This document shows, piece after piece, positions 54,201 to 62,478 of a DNA stretch of 64,000 bases; positions within the stretch are counted from its first letter, which is position 1; each line of letters opens with the position of its first letter. The position numbers and the translations under genes were made by a program. The DNA lies in assembly GCA_029256185.1 (NCBI GenBank), contig JAQSYI010000029.1, positions 1 through 64,000 on the forward strand, written 5' to 3'. Under the pieces are notes generated by a model. The model was not told where the DNA came from and ran no database searches. It saw only the letters and a list, made by a program, of their open reading frames with translations. This DNA is from Paenibacillaceae bacterium. GTDB lineage: Bacteria; Bacillota; Bacilli; Paenibacillales; NBRC-103111.

Positions 54201-54930
54201 GGGCCTGCCGACCATGAGGGAAGGAACCCTGCTGACTCCGGTCCTGCCGGTTCTGACGAAGCTGGGGGTACAGACCACTATGGATGAGACGACTCAGACC
54301 ATTACGGCCACCAAGGATGGACGGGTGCTGCAGCTGACTGTTGATTCATTGACAGCCTATGTGGATGGCGAGCCTGCCGCACTGGATGTGCCCATGACCG
54401 TCATCGGCGGTCAATTTTACGCACCGGTGCGTTTTGCGGCCGAGACCTTCTACGCCCGGGCGGAATGGGATGCCTTCGCCAAAATCATGAATATTCACCC
54501 CTATACCGGACCTGCACCGGGAACCGGCGGCGGCACTCCGATTCCGATTCAGGCGAGCGAATGGAGCGCTCACTTCGAGAATGAAACCGGCCCCCGTTCC
54601 TATGACAACAATGTGGATACCACTTGGTCTGTTTCAGGCACGGAAGGACAATGGATTCTGTACGATTTGGGCGGGGTTGTGGATGTGAAGGGAGCATCCA
54701 TCATGTGGAACAAGGGGGACGAGCGGCAGGCCATCTTCGACATGGAGGTATCCTCCGACAAGCAGAATTGGACCCCTGTGTTTGACGGCAGGGCCAGCGG
54801 TCAGGCCGCCTTTACCTATGAGGACTTCCTGTTCCCTGCGGACACGGAGGCAAGATATGTCAGGATCAACTGCAAGGGCAATACGATAAGCCAATGGAAT
54901 GCCATTATCGAGATCAAATTTTTCAATTAA
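51262..54930 (+). CDS. Secreted heparinase II/III-like lyase with copper-amine-oxidase-like and F5/8 domains
   Basis: A 1222-residue exported protein from ATG 51262 (AAAGGAGG upstream). Signal peptide ends at about VAAAA (residue 30). An N-terminal beta-sandwich CBM-like domain (about 32-180), an alpha/alpha toroid (about 210-530), then the heparinase beta-sheet domain with the signature NHQHLDAGSF (about 578-587) and RRTIAHNAM (about 631-639), as in PL12/PL15/PL17/PL21 lyases. It would cleave a uronic-acid polysaccharide by beta-elimination. C-terminal: a copper-amine-oxidase N-like wall-binding domain (about 955-1085) and an F5/8 discoidin CBM32-like domain (about 1095-1222). Exact polysaccharide unknown. 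It is co-directional with module C. Confidence 0.85.
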   Translation: MVKSIKPVISLILIASILLACFTMPPVAAAAEETVYTLQNGGVVFEAEDTASSGKIKIINNPNASAGKSLAFLKPPARVDDPAAYGTPAASYSFQVDTAGTYYVWIRTLALNTGTDSLWSNLDTNAYVRADLTVHPTDWTWAKMNSAQLSPGIHTLNLVPREAGQEMDRIIITNNGAYTPRGVGDLEDTNAPGPVVYPAPPVLPPAGHPRVYFTADDIPRILANAQKPQNASAWAKHESNLLETAVDTINPPTGSATDNFSASVLSVIESRAFDYAIRGNEPMGLRAVTAMRSYIDTAVGGDYNKLGQTVFTIAAVYDWCYPLLTAQDKTAFTAAVLNYAYRMEIGWLPTKQGAVTGHGIESQLQRDLLTAGIAMYDERPDIYLNVAGRFFKEFVPAKEFLYRANMNTQGDHYTAYRAKWEFLATWVMDAIGAPMVYGPDQQAELYWTLYARRPDGQLLRDGDGSRNNAMAGTYISDYYRAMLLASSYYSDPYLKQEGARELPYLRTFSPSGNQSMNAVEFLIFNDPDLTGRPTSELPLTQYYPEPKGGMIARTGWQDGIDSPAVVAEMKINEYWTANHQHLDAGSFQIYYKGALATDTGYYQAGLRSGTTNPNNDGNSDYGSLHFYNYYRRTIAHNAMLIYDPGEPSANFAGRANDGGQRFPNSAKEVNLITDLLDPAKGYQTGAVLGHEFGEDPLEPNYTYLKGDLTKAYSDKITGYERSFMFLNLKDQEHPAAMLVFDRVAASNENFKKSWLLHGLQEPIINGSQTVFKDTRSGYNGKLTVDTLLPKADNLAITPVGGPDQEFWVQDTNYFAIPVSGGNNEGGGWRIEVSPLAANETDYFLNVLQVGDANPDMPPLPVTAIETAQVAGAQIADRVVIFGKEKTRTRADVQFSFAGDGEYEITVADLEKGTWQVAKDGAPLTQASATDEGGVIVFRGTAGSYTLTYMNDQVNRPVIEIPELQHEGIAIRVNNRLLYTGGLPTMREGTLLTPVLPVLTKLGVQTTMDETTQTITATKDGRVLQLTVDSLTAYVDGEPAALDVPMTVIGGQFYAPVRFAAETFYARAEWDAFAKIMNIHPYTGPAPGTGGGTPIPIQASEWSAHFENETGPRSYDNNVDTTWSVSGTEGQWILYDLGGVVDVKGASIMWNKGDERQAIFDMEVSSDKQNWTPVFDGRASGQAAFTYEDFLFPADTEARYVRINCKGNTISQWNAIIEIKFFN

Positions 54931-54960
54931 ACGTACAAAAGCTATGGCAGGAGGAGCGCA

Positions 54961-57069
54961 ATGAAACAGGATGGCAGACACGACGGGGGCGGATACGCCT
55001 ATACTCCCTACAGACTGGAATTCCGGCCAAAGAGAGGCCTGCACACCCGCAGGGAGCTGGAGGATATGCTGGATTTGCTGGAGCGGCAAGGAGTCAAGGC
55101 CTGGTGGTACAGCGTATCCGCCCGCTCCTCATACCCGTTGTTCCAAAGCCGGAGCCTGCCCCACCGGGAGGATGCGGACAGCGGACTGTACCGCTGGCTG
55201 GTGAAGGAGGCCCACGCCCGGGGAATTGCCCTGTTCAGCTGGGAATATCTGAATACGGCCCCCCTCCTCACCGCGCAGCATCCGGAATGGCGATACGTCT
55301 ATTGGGAAGAGAGAGACGGGGGGAATACGCCCCGGGATGACCATTTCATCTGCCACAACTCTCCCTACGGCCAGCTGCTCAAGGAGTATTGCGTGGAGGT
55401 AGTGGGGGAGCTGGGCTTCGACGGCATCTGGTTCGACGGCAGCTATCTGTTCAGCGACAGCACCGGGCGGATGTCGTGCCGCTGCCGCTATTGCAGGGAG
55501 CTGTACCGCCGGGAGACGGGCAGGGACATTCCGGCTGCCGCCGATTTCCGGGATATGGCCTTCCGGCACTTTATGGAATGGCGCTCGGAGAACTTCACGG
55601 CTTATTGGCGGTCCTTGAGCGGATATGTGCGGGAGCGGGTGCCGCAGGCGATGGTGGTCTTCAATTACTTCAACCGGATCGGGCACGACCACCGGAGCGG
55701 CTCTCCCTTGAGACGGATGCCCATGGAGGCGATGATTGCCTCGGAGTCCTGCTCCCGCCCTTACCAGGTGCTGCTGCAGCACCGGATACTGCGGGCGCTG
55801 AACGATAATTATCCGACGGAGGTATGGGACTATTTCCGTGATGCAGCGCAGAATTGCGCAGCGGTTCCCGAACCGGAGCCGGCCAGCATGCTGTTTCACG
55901 CCCAATGCGCGGCTGCATCCGGAGGCTTTGCCAGCTTTGGCTTCGAAGCGTTCCCGGCGGAATATGAGCGCCTGATCTCCACGCTGTCGGCAGCGCTCAA
56001 TCCCATTGCCGGCTATGTGGGCGGGACTGAACCAAGCTGTATCGGACTGGTCGTCTCAGGGGCCACGAAGGACTATGCCCATATTTGCCCGGAGGACGGA
56101 CAACCGGATGGATGGCCTGCCTGGAAGACGGTGCACGGCATGTACAATCTGCTGAATGCCCTGCATCTGCCTACCCAGGTGCTGCTGGACGACATGCTGA
56201 CGCCGGATATATTATGCCGCTATCAGGCGGTGGTGCTTCCCAATGTGCAGTGCCTGTCGGATTCCGCGGCGGCAGCGCTTCAGGGGTATGCCGAGGAAGG
56301 CGGGCTGCTCCTGATCACGGGAGCAAGCGGCATCCGCAATGAATGGGGCGAGCCGCGGGAGCGGGGGGCGCTGGATGCGTGGTTTGGCGTCACATGGCGG
56401 GACAGCGTGCTGTCCCGGCCGCTGCTCTCGTGGAACGGCCGCTGCCTGGAGCGAGGACGCAGCGGAGGAACCGGGGCAGACCGCTTGCCGCCAAAGCTGA
56501 TGCTGTCCGGCCCCTCCTCCCTGATCCGTACGTCAGGCTGCGAGGTGCTGGCATCGGGCCGTTACCGGGAGCCCCTGCCCCGCCATAGCCTGCTGCCGGA
56601 AGACAGCCATCCCCTGATTGAAGGGGAGGCTATAGTGCGGCGCAGGGCAGGCAAGGGGCAGGCTATCTGGATGGCCGCCAACATTGGAGCAGGCTACGGG
56701 GAAGAGCCCAGCCGCAGGACCCGGGAAGCGGTGCAGGCGCTGCTGGCGGAGCGGGTGAAGCCCCCGTTTGCCACCGATGCTCCGGCCAACGTGGTAGTGA
56801 CCATGTGGCAGCAGGAAGGGCGACTGGTATTCCATCTGCTGAATGTGCCCCACAGCCTGCTTTGTTTTCCGGAGCATAGTGAGGCCGTACGTTATCCGGA
56901 GGATTTCACTCCGACAAGACCGATTATGCTGGAGGTTCCGGGGAGCTATCAGGCGTTCTATTCTCCCTCCGGCGCAGCCGTTCGGCTGATTCAGGCAGAG
57001 GATGGGCGGTCCACCCGCGCGGTTCTGCAATGCCTGGAGCAGCACGCGGTTATCGCGCTGTCCCGCTAG
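54961..57069 (+). CDS. GHL6-type glycoside hydrolase-like protein with trimerisation-like domain
   Basis: A 702-residue protein. Residues 15-350 form a TIM barrel of the hypothetical glycosyl hydrolase GHL6 type; FDGIWFDGSY (153-162) sits where catalytic Asp is expected, and GIALFSWEY precedes it. A CRCRYCRELY motif (C173, C175, C178) directly follows, a possible metal or structural cluster conserved in these proteins. Residues 380-590 resemble the beta-galactosidase trimerisation domain (LPNVQCLSDSAAAALQGYAE, GGLLLITGASG), and the end is beta-rich. No signal peptide, so it acts on imported sugar. It begins 30 bp after the lyase gene with GCAGGAGG upstream. Confidence 0.78.
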   Translation: MKQDGRHDGGGYAYTPYRLEFRPKRGLHTRRELEDMLDLLERQGVKAWWYSVSARSSYPLFQSRSLPHREDADSGLYRWLVKEAHARGIALFSWEYLNTAPLLTAQHPEWRYVYWEERDGGNTPRDDHFICHNSPYGQLLKEYCVEVVGELGFDGIWFDGSYLFSDSTGRMSCRCRYCRELYRRETGRDIPAAADFRDMAFRHFMEWRSENFTAYWRSLSGYVRERVPQAMVVFNYFNRIGHDHRSGSPLRRMPMEAMIASESCSRPYQVLLQHRILRALNDNYPTEVWDYFRDAAQNCAAVPEPEPASMLFHAQCAAASGGFASFGFEAFPAEYERLISTLSAALNPIAGYVGGTEPSCIGLVVSGATKDYAHICPEDGQPDGWPAWKTVHGMYNLLNALHLPTQVLLDDMLTPDILCRYQAVVLPNVQCLSDSAAAALQGYAEEGGLLLITGASGIRNEWGEPRERGALDAWFGVTWRDSVLSRPLLSWNGRCLERGRSGGTGADRLPPKLMLSGPSSLIRTSGCEVLASGRYREPLPRHSLLPEDSHPLIEGEAIVRRRAGKGQAIWMAANIGAGYGEEPSRRTREAVQALLAERVKPPFATDAPANVVVTMWQQEGRLVFHLLNVPHSLLCFPEHSEAVRYPEDFTPTRPIMLEVPGSYQAFYSPSGAAVRLIQAEDGRSTRAVLQCLEQHAVIALSR

Positions 57070-57072
57070 GAA

Positions 57073-57289
57073 TCTGACCGACGAAAGGAAAAGGGTGAAT
57101 AAATATTCGACAACATGAACGGGAGGGATAGGGGTGGCTTGAGGGCGAGTTTTTTGCCGGTCTTGACACCTTCAAAATCCAATAAAATCAAGGCCGGCAA
57201 AACGTGTTTGAGCATCCAAGCCATCCCTATCCCGGTAGTGAATGCTGCCTGATGAATATTGATTCACCACAACCACTCCGTCGGTCAGA
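57073..57289. mobile_element. CTGACC element, copy 1: 217-bp near-perfect giant inverted repeat
   Basis: Ends TCTGACCGAC (57073) and GTCGGTCAGA (57280-57289). The arms, about 70 bp each, pair with mismatches: GGGTGAAT, AATATTC and GGGATAGGGRTGGCTT recur inverted. An inner stem TTTGCCGG/CCGGCAAA completes the hairpin. It fills the gap between the GHL6-type gene and the GH42-like gene. A shortened relative lies at 59861-59949. No coding capacity; MITE or REP-like. Confidence 0.75.
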
Positions 57290-57325
57290 CTCCCACGGAA
57301 TCTGTTGTGCCAAAGGAGTGTTACA

Positions 57326-59362
57326 ATGCAGGCAAAAATTATTCAGCACAAGGGGAAGCCGCTGATCGCGGCGGATGGCCGGCACTACCTTCCCTTGGCT
57401 TTCCGTTCCTTCCGTCCCGGTCAGGATAATATTCAGGAATTCTATAACGCCGGTGTACGGGTTATGTCGCTGCTGGTAAGCGGACTGCAGTGTTCTCTGG
57501 ATGTGCCGTACTCCACCTTCGGGGAAACCTGGCTCGGCGACCGCCGCTATTGCTTTGATCCCATTGAACGGCAAATTGCCCTGTTCCGGCAGCATGCCCC
57601 TGAAGCGAAACTGATGATCATGATCCATCTGGATACCAGAGACTGGTGGCTGGCGGAGCATGAGGGGGCCCCCCACTCCTTTCATTATTTGAGCCAGATT
57701 GCGGGGTACGAACCATGGAGGCAGGACACGGCCGGCTATCTGGAGGCGGTGATCCGATATGTGGAGGAGCGCTATCCCGAGCTGGTGCTGGGGTACTTCC
57801 TGATGGGGGGCAAGACCACAGAATGGTTCAGCTTCCGCGACCATGGAGAAGCCCATCCGTTCAAGGAAGCGGCCTTCCGCCAACACAGCGGCAGTCCATC
57901 CAAGGCCATACCCGACCGTTTCGCCAGAGATGCAGCTGAGCTTGGCGTATTCCGCCATCCCGTTCATCAGCGGGAGGCGTTGGATTATTGGCGGTTCCAC
58001 CATGAGCTTATCGCCGACACCGTCCTTTATTTTGCAGACCGGGCAAAAAAAGCGATGGATGGCCGCAAGCTGCTGGGAGTGTTCTTCGGCTATGTGATGG
58101 AATTATCCGGCCACCGGCTGTTGCATGAAGGCCATCTGTGCTATGAGCGCCTGTACCGCTCGCCGCTGATCGATATGTATTGCGCGCCATCGTCCTATAT
58201 GCTGCGTTCCTTTGGGGGTACAGGCGGCTACATGAATACGGTGGATTCGCTTACCCGGGCCGGCAAGCTGTTCATCCTGGAATTCGACCATATTACCCAT
58301 CAGGCTCCCCGGTATGTGGAAGGCAAGCCTATACCCGGCCAGAGCAGCAAATTTTCCAGTGAACCGGAAACCTTAGCCGTTTTAAGGCGGGATTTCGCCA
58401 TGGCGGCGGTGAAGGGAACCGGGATATGGTGGTTTGATATGTTCGGCGGATGGTTCCGTTCGGAAGGCATGATGCAGGAAATTGCCCGGATGAATGAGCT
58501 GGGCAGGCAGCTGCAGGAGGTTCCCGTGCATTCGGCGGCCCAGGTGGCGGTGCTGGTGGACGCAGAGTCCATGCTGTATGTGGACGCCCACTCCGGGTTG
58601 AATACGGATCTGCTGGGGAAGCAACGCGACGGCCTGGGGCGGATGGGAGCGCCCTATGACATCATGGACCTGAAGGATATTGCCGATCCCGCAACAGATA
58701 TAAGCCAATATCGGTTATTCATCGTTTTAAACGGCTTTAAACTCTCCCGCAAGGTGCATGACCGACTACTGCAATTAGCCATGAACACCTCCATGCTGTG
58801 GGTGTATGCTCCGGGTATTGTCACAGAGAATGAACTGTCGGTGGCTGCCGTTTCCGGGCTGACAGGATTCCGGCTTCGGCTCCTGGAGGAGCAGGAGGCA
58901 ACGGCTGCCTTCCAGCTTCCCGGCGGAGAACGCACCGTATTCGGCTTCAGCCAGCCTGTAGGTCCCGCTCTTGCTGTCGCGGACGATTCGGCAACGCCGT
59001 TGGGGAGCTACACGGGAAGCGGCGAGACTGCCATTGCTTACAGGAAGATCAACGGTAAGGTTCACGTATTTTGCGGGACAGCCAACCTTCCCGGCTCCCT
59101 GCTGCGGTATACCGCTCAGGCGGCAGGCGTGCATATCTATGCGGACACCGATGATCCTCTCTATATCAACAGCAAGCTGCTCGGCATCCATGCCCAAAGC
59201 GGCGGCAGCTGCCGTTTTCAGCTTCCGGACCCTTCAATCAGAAGTGTCAGGCCGTTATTTTCTACCGGCACAGAGATGCCCGAGAGCCTGAGCGTTGTCA
59301 ACCAGTGTTTTCAGGTTACTCTGCCAAAGGGAAGCACACAGCTGTTTCTGCTGGATTCCTGA
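57326..59362 (+). CDS. GH42-like beta-galactosidase-fold protein
   Basis: A 678-residue protein whose ATG 57326 has AAAGGAG seven bases upstream; the longer reading from 57305 does not. The barrel (about 1-390) contains YFLMGGKTTEWFSF, where Glu is in the GH42 acid/base position (NEYG/GxxxEW type), and LFILEFDHI (nucleophile candidate Glu), matching the GH42-like clan A pattern. Residues 400-560 resemble the glutaminase-like trimerisation domain (AQVAVLVDAESM), and the end is beta-rich. No signal peptide. It would hydrolyse a beta-galactoside or related unit taken up by module C. It lies between two CTGACC elements, and its 3' end is inside a tandem duplication. Confidence 0.75.
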   Translation: MQAKIIQHKGKPLIAADGRHYLPLAFRSFRPGQDNIQEFYNAGVRVMSLLVSGLQCSLDVPYSTFGETWLGDRRYCFDPIERQIALFRQHAPEAKLMIMIHLDTRDWWLAEHEGAPHSFHYLSQIAGYEPWRQDTAGYLEAVIRYVEERYPELVLGYFLMGGKTTEWFSFRDHGEAHPFKEAAFRQHSGSPSKAIPDRFARDAAELGVFRHPVHQREALDYWRFHHELIADTVLYFADRAKKAMDGRKLLGVFFGYVMELSGHRLLHEGHLCYERLYRSPLIDMYCAPSSYMLRSFGGTGGYMNTVDSLTRAGKLFILEFDHITHQAPRYVEGKPIPGQSSKFSSEPETLAVLRRDFAMAAVKGTGIWWFDMFGGWFRSEGMMQEIARMNELGRQLQEVPVHSAAQVAVLVDAESMLYVDAHSGLNTDLLGKQRDGLGRMGAPYDIMDLKDIADPATDISQYRLFIVLNGFKLSRKVHDRLLQLAMNTSMLWVYAPGIVTENELSVAAVSGLTGFRLRLLEEQEATAAFQLPGGERTVFGFSQPVGPALAVADDSATPLGSYTGSGETAIAYRKINGKVHVFCGTANLPGSLLRYTAQAAGVHIYADTDDPLYINSKLLGIHAQSGGSCRFQLPDPSIRSVRPLFSTGTEMPESLSVVNQCFQVTLPKGSTQLFLLDS

Positions 59363-59414
59363 TAAGCGGTCTCCTCTGCTTCTGCTGGATTCCTGATAAG
59401 CGGTCTCCTCTGCT
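59347..59414. repeat. 34-bp tandem duplication spanning the GH42-like stop codon
   Basis: Units at 59347-59380 and 59381-59414 are identical; a further TCTGCT follows. The unit begins TCTGCTGGATTCCTGATAAG and so includes the last codons and the TGA. The first copy ends the protein, and the second is non-coding. A recent slippage event is likely because no base has diverged. Confidence 0.9.
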
Positions 59415-59473
59415 TCTGCTGAGAATGGGATCTCACAGGCTTTGAATGATATCCTCTCTGCCTTGATATGTTA

Positions 59474-59518
59474 AAAAAAGGCCTATCGGAGTATTTGCAA
59501 GGAGCAATGCCTTTTTCT
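59474..59518 (+). terminator. Possible terminator of the module C operon
   Basis: AAAAAAAGGC (about 59474-59483) and GCCTTTTTC (about 59511-59519) can pair around a 27-base loop, giving a hairpin with a T-rich right arm. The long loop makes it weaker than the other terminators here. Confidence 0.45.
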
Positions 59519-59548
59519 ATGGCTAGGATCCACTCCGTGCTTGCTCAT

Positions 59549-59742
59549 AGCGGAAATTTTTTCCGTTAAACAAGCAAATTCTTGCTTGATTTCCTATATA
59601 GCGGAAAAAATTTCCGCTAACCTCTGCTAAACTCCTCGAAAAAAGCATATGAACCCGGTTTTGAGGGAGTTAACGGAAATTTTTTCCGTTAACTCTCCCC
59701 AATTACCAAAAAACCTGCCGATAACGGAAATTTTTTCCGTTA
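59549..59742. repeat. Four AACGGAAATTTTTTCCGTT-type palindromes
   Basis: Near-identical palindromes at 59549-59567, 59600-59618, 59671-59692 and 59722-59742, about 50 bp apart; the second has the inverse core AGCGGAAAAAATTTCCGCT. Each has A or T runs at its centre. They lie in the gap 59363-60045, which contains no gene I can support. They could be bound by a protein or act as multiple transcript ends. Confidence 0.85.
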
Positions 59743-59860
59743 GATCACCCCACGCATGCCATCAATTTCAACTGCTTCAGCACTTGATCTACGAAGAAGG
59801 GATTCCCTTTCCTCGAAATCATACTTTCTCGCTGATTTGATGAGGATGGGCTCCCCCTAG

Positions 59861-59949
59861 TCTGACCGACGGAATGGATTGGGTGAATCCCTATCCCTAC
59901 CGTTCATGTTGCTGAATATGGATTCACCCTTTTCCTTTCGTTGGTCAGA
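59861..59949. mobile_element. CTGACC element, copy 2: 89-bp shortened form
   Basis: Ends TCTGACCGAC (59861) and GTTGGTCAGA (to 59949). Read on the minus strand it follows the left arm of copy 1 closely (CGAAAGGAAAAGGGTGAAT, then CAACATGAACGG and AGGGATAGGG) and then jumps to the other end, as if the centre had been deleted. The two copies bracket the GH42-like gene. Confidence 0.75.
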
Positions 59950-60045
59950 CCCCTGGCTCCGGATGATATCCTTTCCAAACCGCACAATCCATCTGCGTGG
60001 AGTTGTGCTTGTTTGCTTGGCCTTGCCGGCATGCTCACGCTCATT

Positions 60046-60957
60046 TTAGTCCCGGGATATATCCGCTTCACTCCAGGGGTGGGAGCCGCCCTGCTTGACC
60101 TCAGACGGGGTTTTGCCCGTATGCATTTTGAAGGCCCGGTTAAAATTGGCGGTATTGTTGAAGCCGCAATGGGTGGCCAGCTCCAGCATGGTGCAGGATG
60201 TGCCGATTTTGAGCTGCTCCACCGCCCTTTCAATCCGTCTGGCCGTGATGTAATCCCAGGGGGTAATGCCGTTCAATTTCTTGAAGACGGCGCAGAAATA
60301 GGTCTTGCTCATATTGGCCGTCTGGGCCAGATCCTTCAGCGTCAGCGGCTCCGTCAGATGAAGGTCCATGTATTCCATGGCTCTCTCAATCATCTCGAAG
60401 TTATTCCTGTAGATGTACACATCCTCTTCATCTTCTTTCACATAACCGAAGTGCCGGATCAGATGGACCAGGATGGTGAGCAGCTGCACCTTGACCATCA
60501 GCCTGTGCTCCACCGGCTTGCCGGAGAATTCCTCCTCCATGGCCAAAAGCAGGTTCTGAATCACCTTGGTATGGGGATTATTCCGGTCCAGCCGGTGCTC
60601 GAACCGTTTGCTCCGGTGGAAGAAGATTTTCAGGAAGCGCGCATCGAACAGATCGTTGCCGTTGGCCCAGATGAACCTCGGCTCAAAATGAATATTCATC
60701 AGCGACATCTCCCCGCGTATATCCGTAATGCAATGAACCTCATTGCTGCCAAACAGAAACACATCCCCGCTCTGAATATCATATTCCCTGTCAACCGTTC
60801 TGTACGTGCCCTCCCCGGATTTGAACAAAACGATCTCAAACGGCAAATGCTTATGGAGCCTGAACGCCCTGGGACCGGACGGCGGATGCACATTGAACAG
60901 CTTGAGCAGGAACGGTTCCTTGCCCGCGGAGGGAATCAGCGCTTCCCGGACTTCCAT
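60046..60957 (-). CDS. AraC-family regulator, divergent from the sugar-acid operon
   Basis: A 303-residue soluble regulator. The N-terminal cupin half (about 15-120) contains HLPFEIVLFKSGEG and DIQSGDVFLFGSNEVHCI, a ligand-binding pattern typical of rhamnose/hexuronate-type AraC proteins. The C-terminal domain (about 195-295) has LAQTANMSKTYFCAVFKKLN and LATHCGFNNTANFNRAFKMH. The start is ATG 60957 with GGGTGAT upstream. It is head to head with the dehydratase gene across a 128-bp AT-rich gap and most likely activates that operon in response to a sugar acid. Confidence 0.9.
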   Translation of the reverse strand: MEVREALIPSAGKEPFLLKLFNVHPPSGPRAFRLHKHLPFEIVLFKSGEGTYRTVDREYDIQSGDVFLFGSNEVHCITDIRGEMSLMNIHFEPRFIWANGNDLFDARFLKIFFHRSKRFEHRLDRNNPHTKVIQNLLLAMEEEFSGKPVEHRLMVKVQLLTILVHLIRHFGYVKEDEEDVYIYRNNFEMIERAMEYMDLHLTEPLTLKDLAQTANMSKTYFCAVFKKLNGITPWDYITARRIERAVEQLKIGTSCTMLELATHCGFNNTANFNRAFKMHTGKTPSEVKQGGSHPWSEADISRD

Positions 60958-61085
60958 GGTATCACCCGATTATCATAATATTTTTTGTAAAGTCCACAAT
61001 TTTTTTGATGATGCGAAACAGGCAAAGCGGTATAGTTTAATTGCATTAAAAACCAAATAGGCTCACAAGTCAATAGGAGGCGTTT

Positions 61086-62459
61086 ATGAATCAGAATAAT
61101 ATGTTTGAAACTATCTCCCAGCATGTAAACACCTGCTCGAATCCTTCCCAGCTCCGTATTACCGACATACGGGTAACCAATATTGACGGCGCTCCCAAGC
61201 ATTGCCCGCTAATAAAAATCTATACCAACCAGGGATTGGTCGGCTTCGGCGAGGTGCGGGACGCCTCCAGCGCCACCTATGCCCTGATGCTGAAGAGCAG
61301 GCTGGTCGGCGAGAACCCCTGCAACGTAGACAAGCTGTTCCGCCGCATCCGCCAATTCGGCGGGCATTCCCGCCAGGGAGGAGGCGTTTCGGGAATCGAG
61401 ATCGCCCTCTGGGATCTGGTGGGCAAGGCCTATGGTGTCCCGCTCTACCAGCTGCTGGGCGGAAAATTCCGCGATCAGGTGCGGATGTACTGCGATACCG
61501 ATGTGGGAGGCAAGCATAGCGGCGCAGATATGGGCCGGGCGCTGAAGACGCGGATGGAGCAAGGCTATACCTTCCTCAAGATGGATCTTGGCATCGAGCT
61601 GCTCTTGGATGAACCGGGCTGCCTGAACGCCCCCTCGGGGATGCTGGAGGACTTGAAGACTTACTCGGCCAAGGCGCTCAACCACCAGAAGGGCTCCATA
61701 GATTACGATATGATGATGGGAAAAAACTATGAAGTGTTCACCATCCCCCACCATGCCACAGGCATCCATGTTACGGAAAAGGGACTGGACTATCTGGAGC
61801 AGTATCTGGCAGACGTGCGGAGCGTCATCGGCTACGAAGTCCCTCTGGCCATTGACCACTTCGGCCATGTGAGCATCGAGGATTGCATCCGCTTTGCCAA
61901 GCGGGCGGAGAAATACAATATTGCCTGGATGGAGGACGTGGCGCCTTGGCAATATACCCGGCATTATGCCAAGCTGGCCCAAGCCACCACAATTCCGGTC
62001 TGCACCGGAGAAGATATCTTCCTCCACAGCAACTTTGAGGAATTGATGGCCGCAGGCGGCGTGCAAGTGGTTCATCCCGATGTGCTCACCATCGGCGGAG
62101 CCATGGAGATGAAGAAGCTCGGGGACCTGTGCGACCGGTACGGCGTGGCCATGGCCATCCATATGGCGGAAAGCCCCATTGCCTGCATGGCGGCAATACA
62201 TTGTGCGGCTGCGATACAAAATGTGTTGGCGGTTGAATTCCACTCCACGGAAGTCCCCTGGTGGAATGATCTGGCTATCGGCATTGCCAACCCGCTTATT
62301 GCCAATGGCTTCGCTCAAGTTCCCGACAAGCCGGGCCTGGGTATTGACAGCCTGAACGAGGAATTGATCGCCGAGCACATTCACGAACGGTACAAGGGTC
62401 AATGGGAGCCTACCACACAGTGGGACGGGGAATGGGCCAATGACCGGACCTGGAGCTGA
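61086..62459 (+). CDS. Enolase-superfamily sugar-acid dehydratase (mandelate racemase/muconate lactonizing type)
   Basis: A 457-residue member of the mandelate racemase/muconate lactonizing enzyme family. Magnesium ligands are at D257 (IDHFGH), E283 (WMEDVAPW) and E309 (CTGED). K165 in FLKMDLG and H359 in IHMAESP are the likely acid/base residues. An N-terminal capping domain (about 23-135) includes GLVGFGEV and GIEIALWDLVGKAYGVPLYQ. Such proteins abstract the alpha proton of a sugar acid and lose water, giving a 2-keto-3-deoxy acid. It differs from plain galactonate dehydratase in a long insertion (about 172-232). Start ATG 61086 after AGGAGG. First gene of an operon with an SDR and RraA-like protein. 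Confidence 0.88.
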   Translation: MNQNNMFETISQHVNTCSNPSQLRITDIRVTNIDGAPKHCPLIKIYTNQGLVGFGEVRDASSATYALMLKSRLVGENPCNVDKLFRRIRQFGGHSRQGGGVSGIEIALWDLVGKAYGVPLYQLLGGKFRDQVRMYCDTDVGGKHSGADMGRALKTRMEQGYTFLKMDLGIELLLDEPGCLNAPSGMLEDLKTYSAKALNHQKGSIDYDMMMGKNYEVFTIPHHATGIHVTEKGLDYLEQYLADVRSVIGYEVPLAIDHFGHVSIEDCIRFAKRAEKYNIAWMEDVAPWQYTRHYAKLAQATTIPVCTGEDIFLHSNFEELMAAGGVQVVHPDVLTIGGAMEMKKLGDLCDRYGVAMAIHMAESPIACMAAIHCAAAIQNVLAVEFHSTEVPWWNDLAIGIANPLIANGFAQVPDKPGLGIDSLNEELIAEHIHERYKGQWEPTTQWDGEWANDRTWS

Positions 62460-62478
62460 TTTTCAGGAGGAAGATACC

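Noticed and set aside
59549..59742. CRISPR-like repeat-spacer array
   Set aside because: Repeats are short palindromes with A/T cores, one is inverted, and there are no cas genes.
59649..59840. 63-residue frame over the AACGGAAATTTTTTCCGTT palindromes
   Set aside because: Its peptide repeats mirror the DNA palindromes; no start signal.
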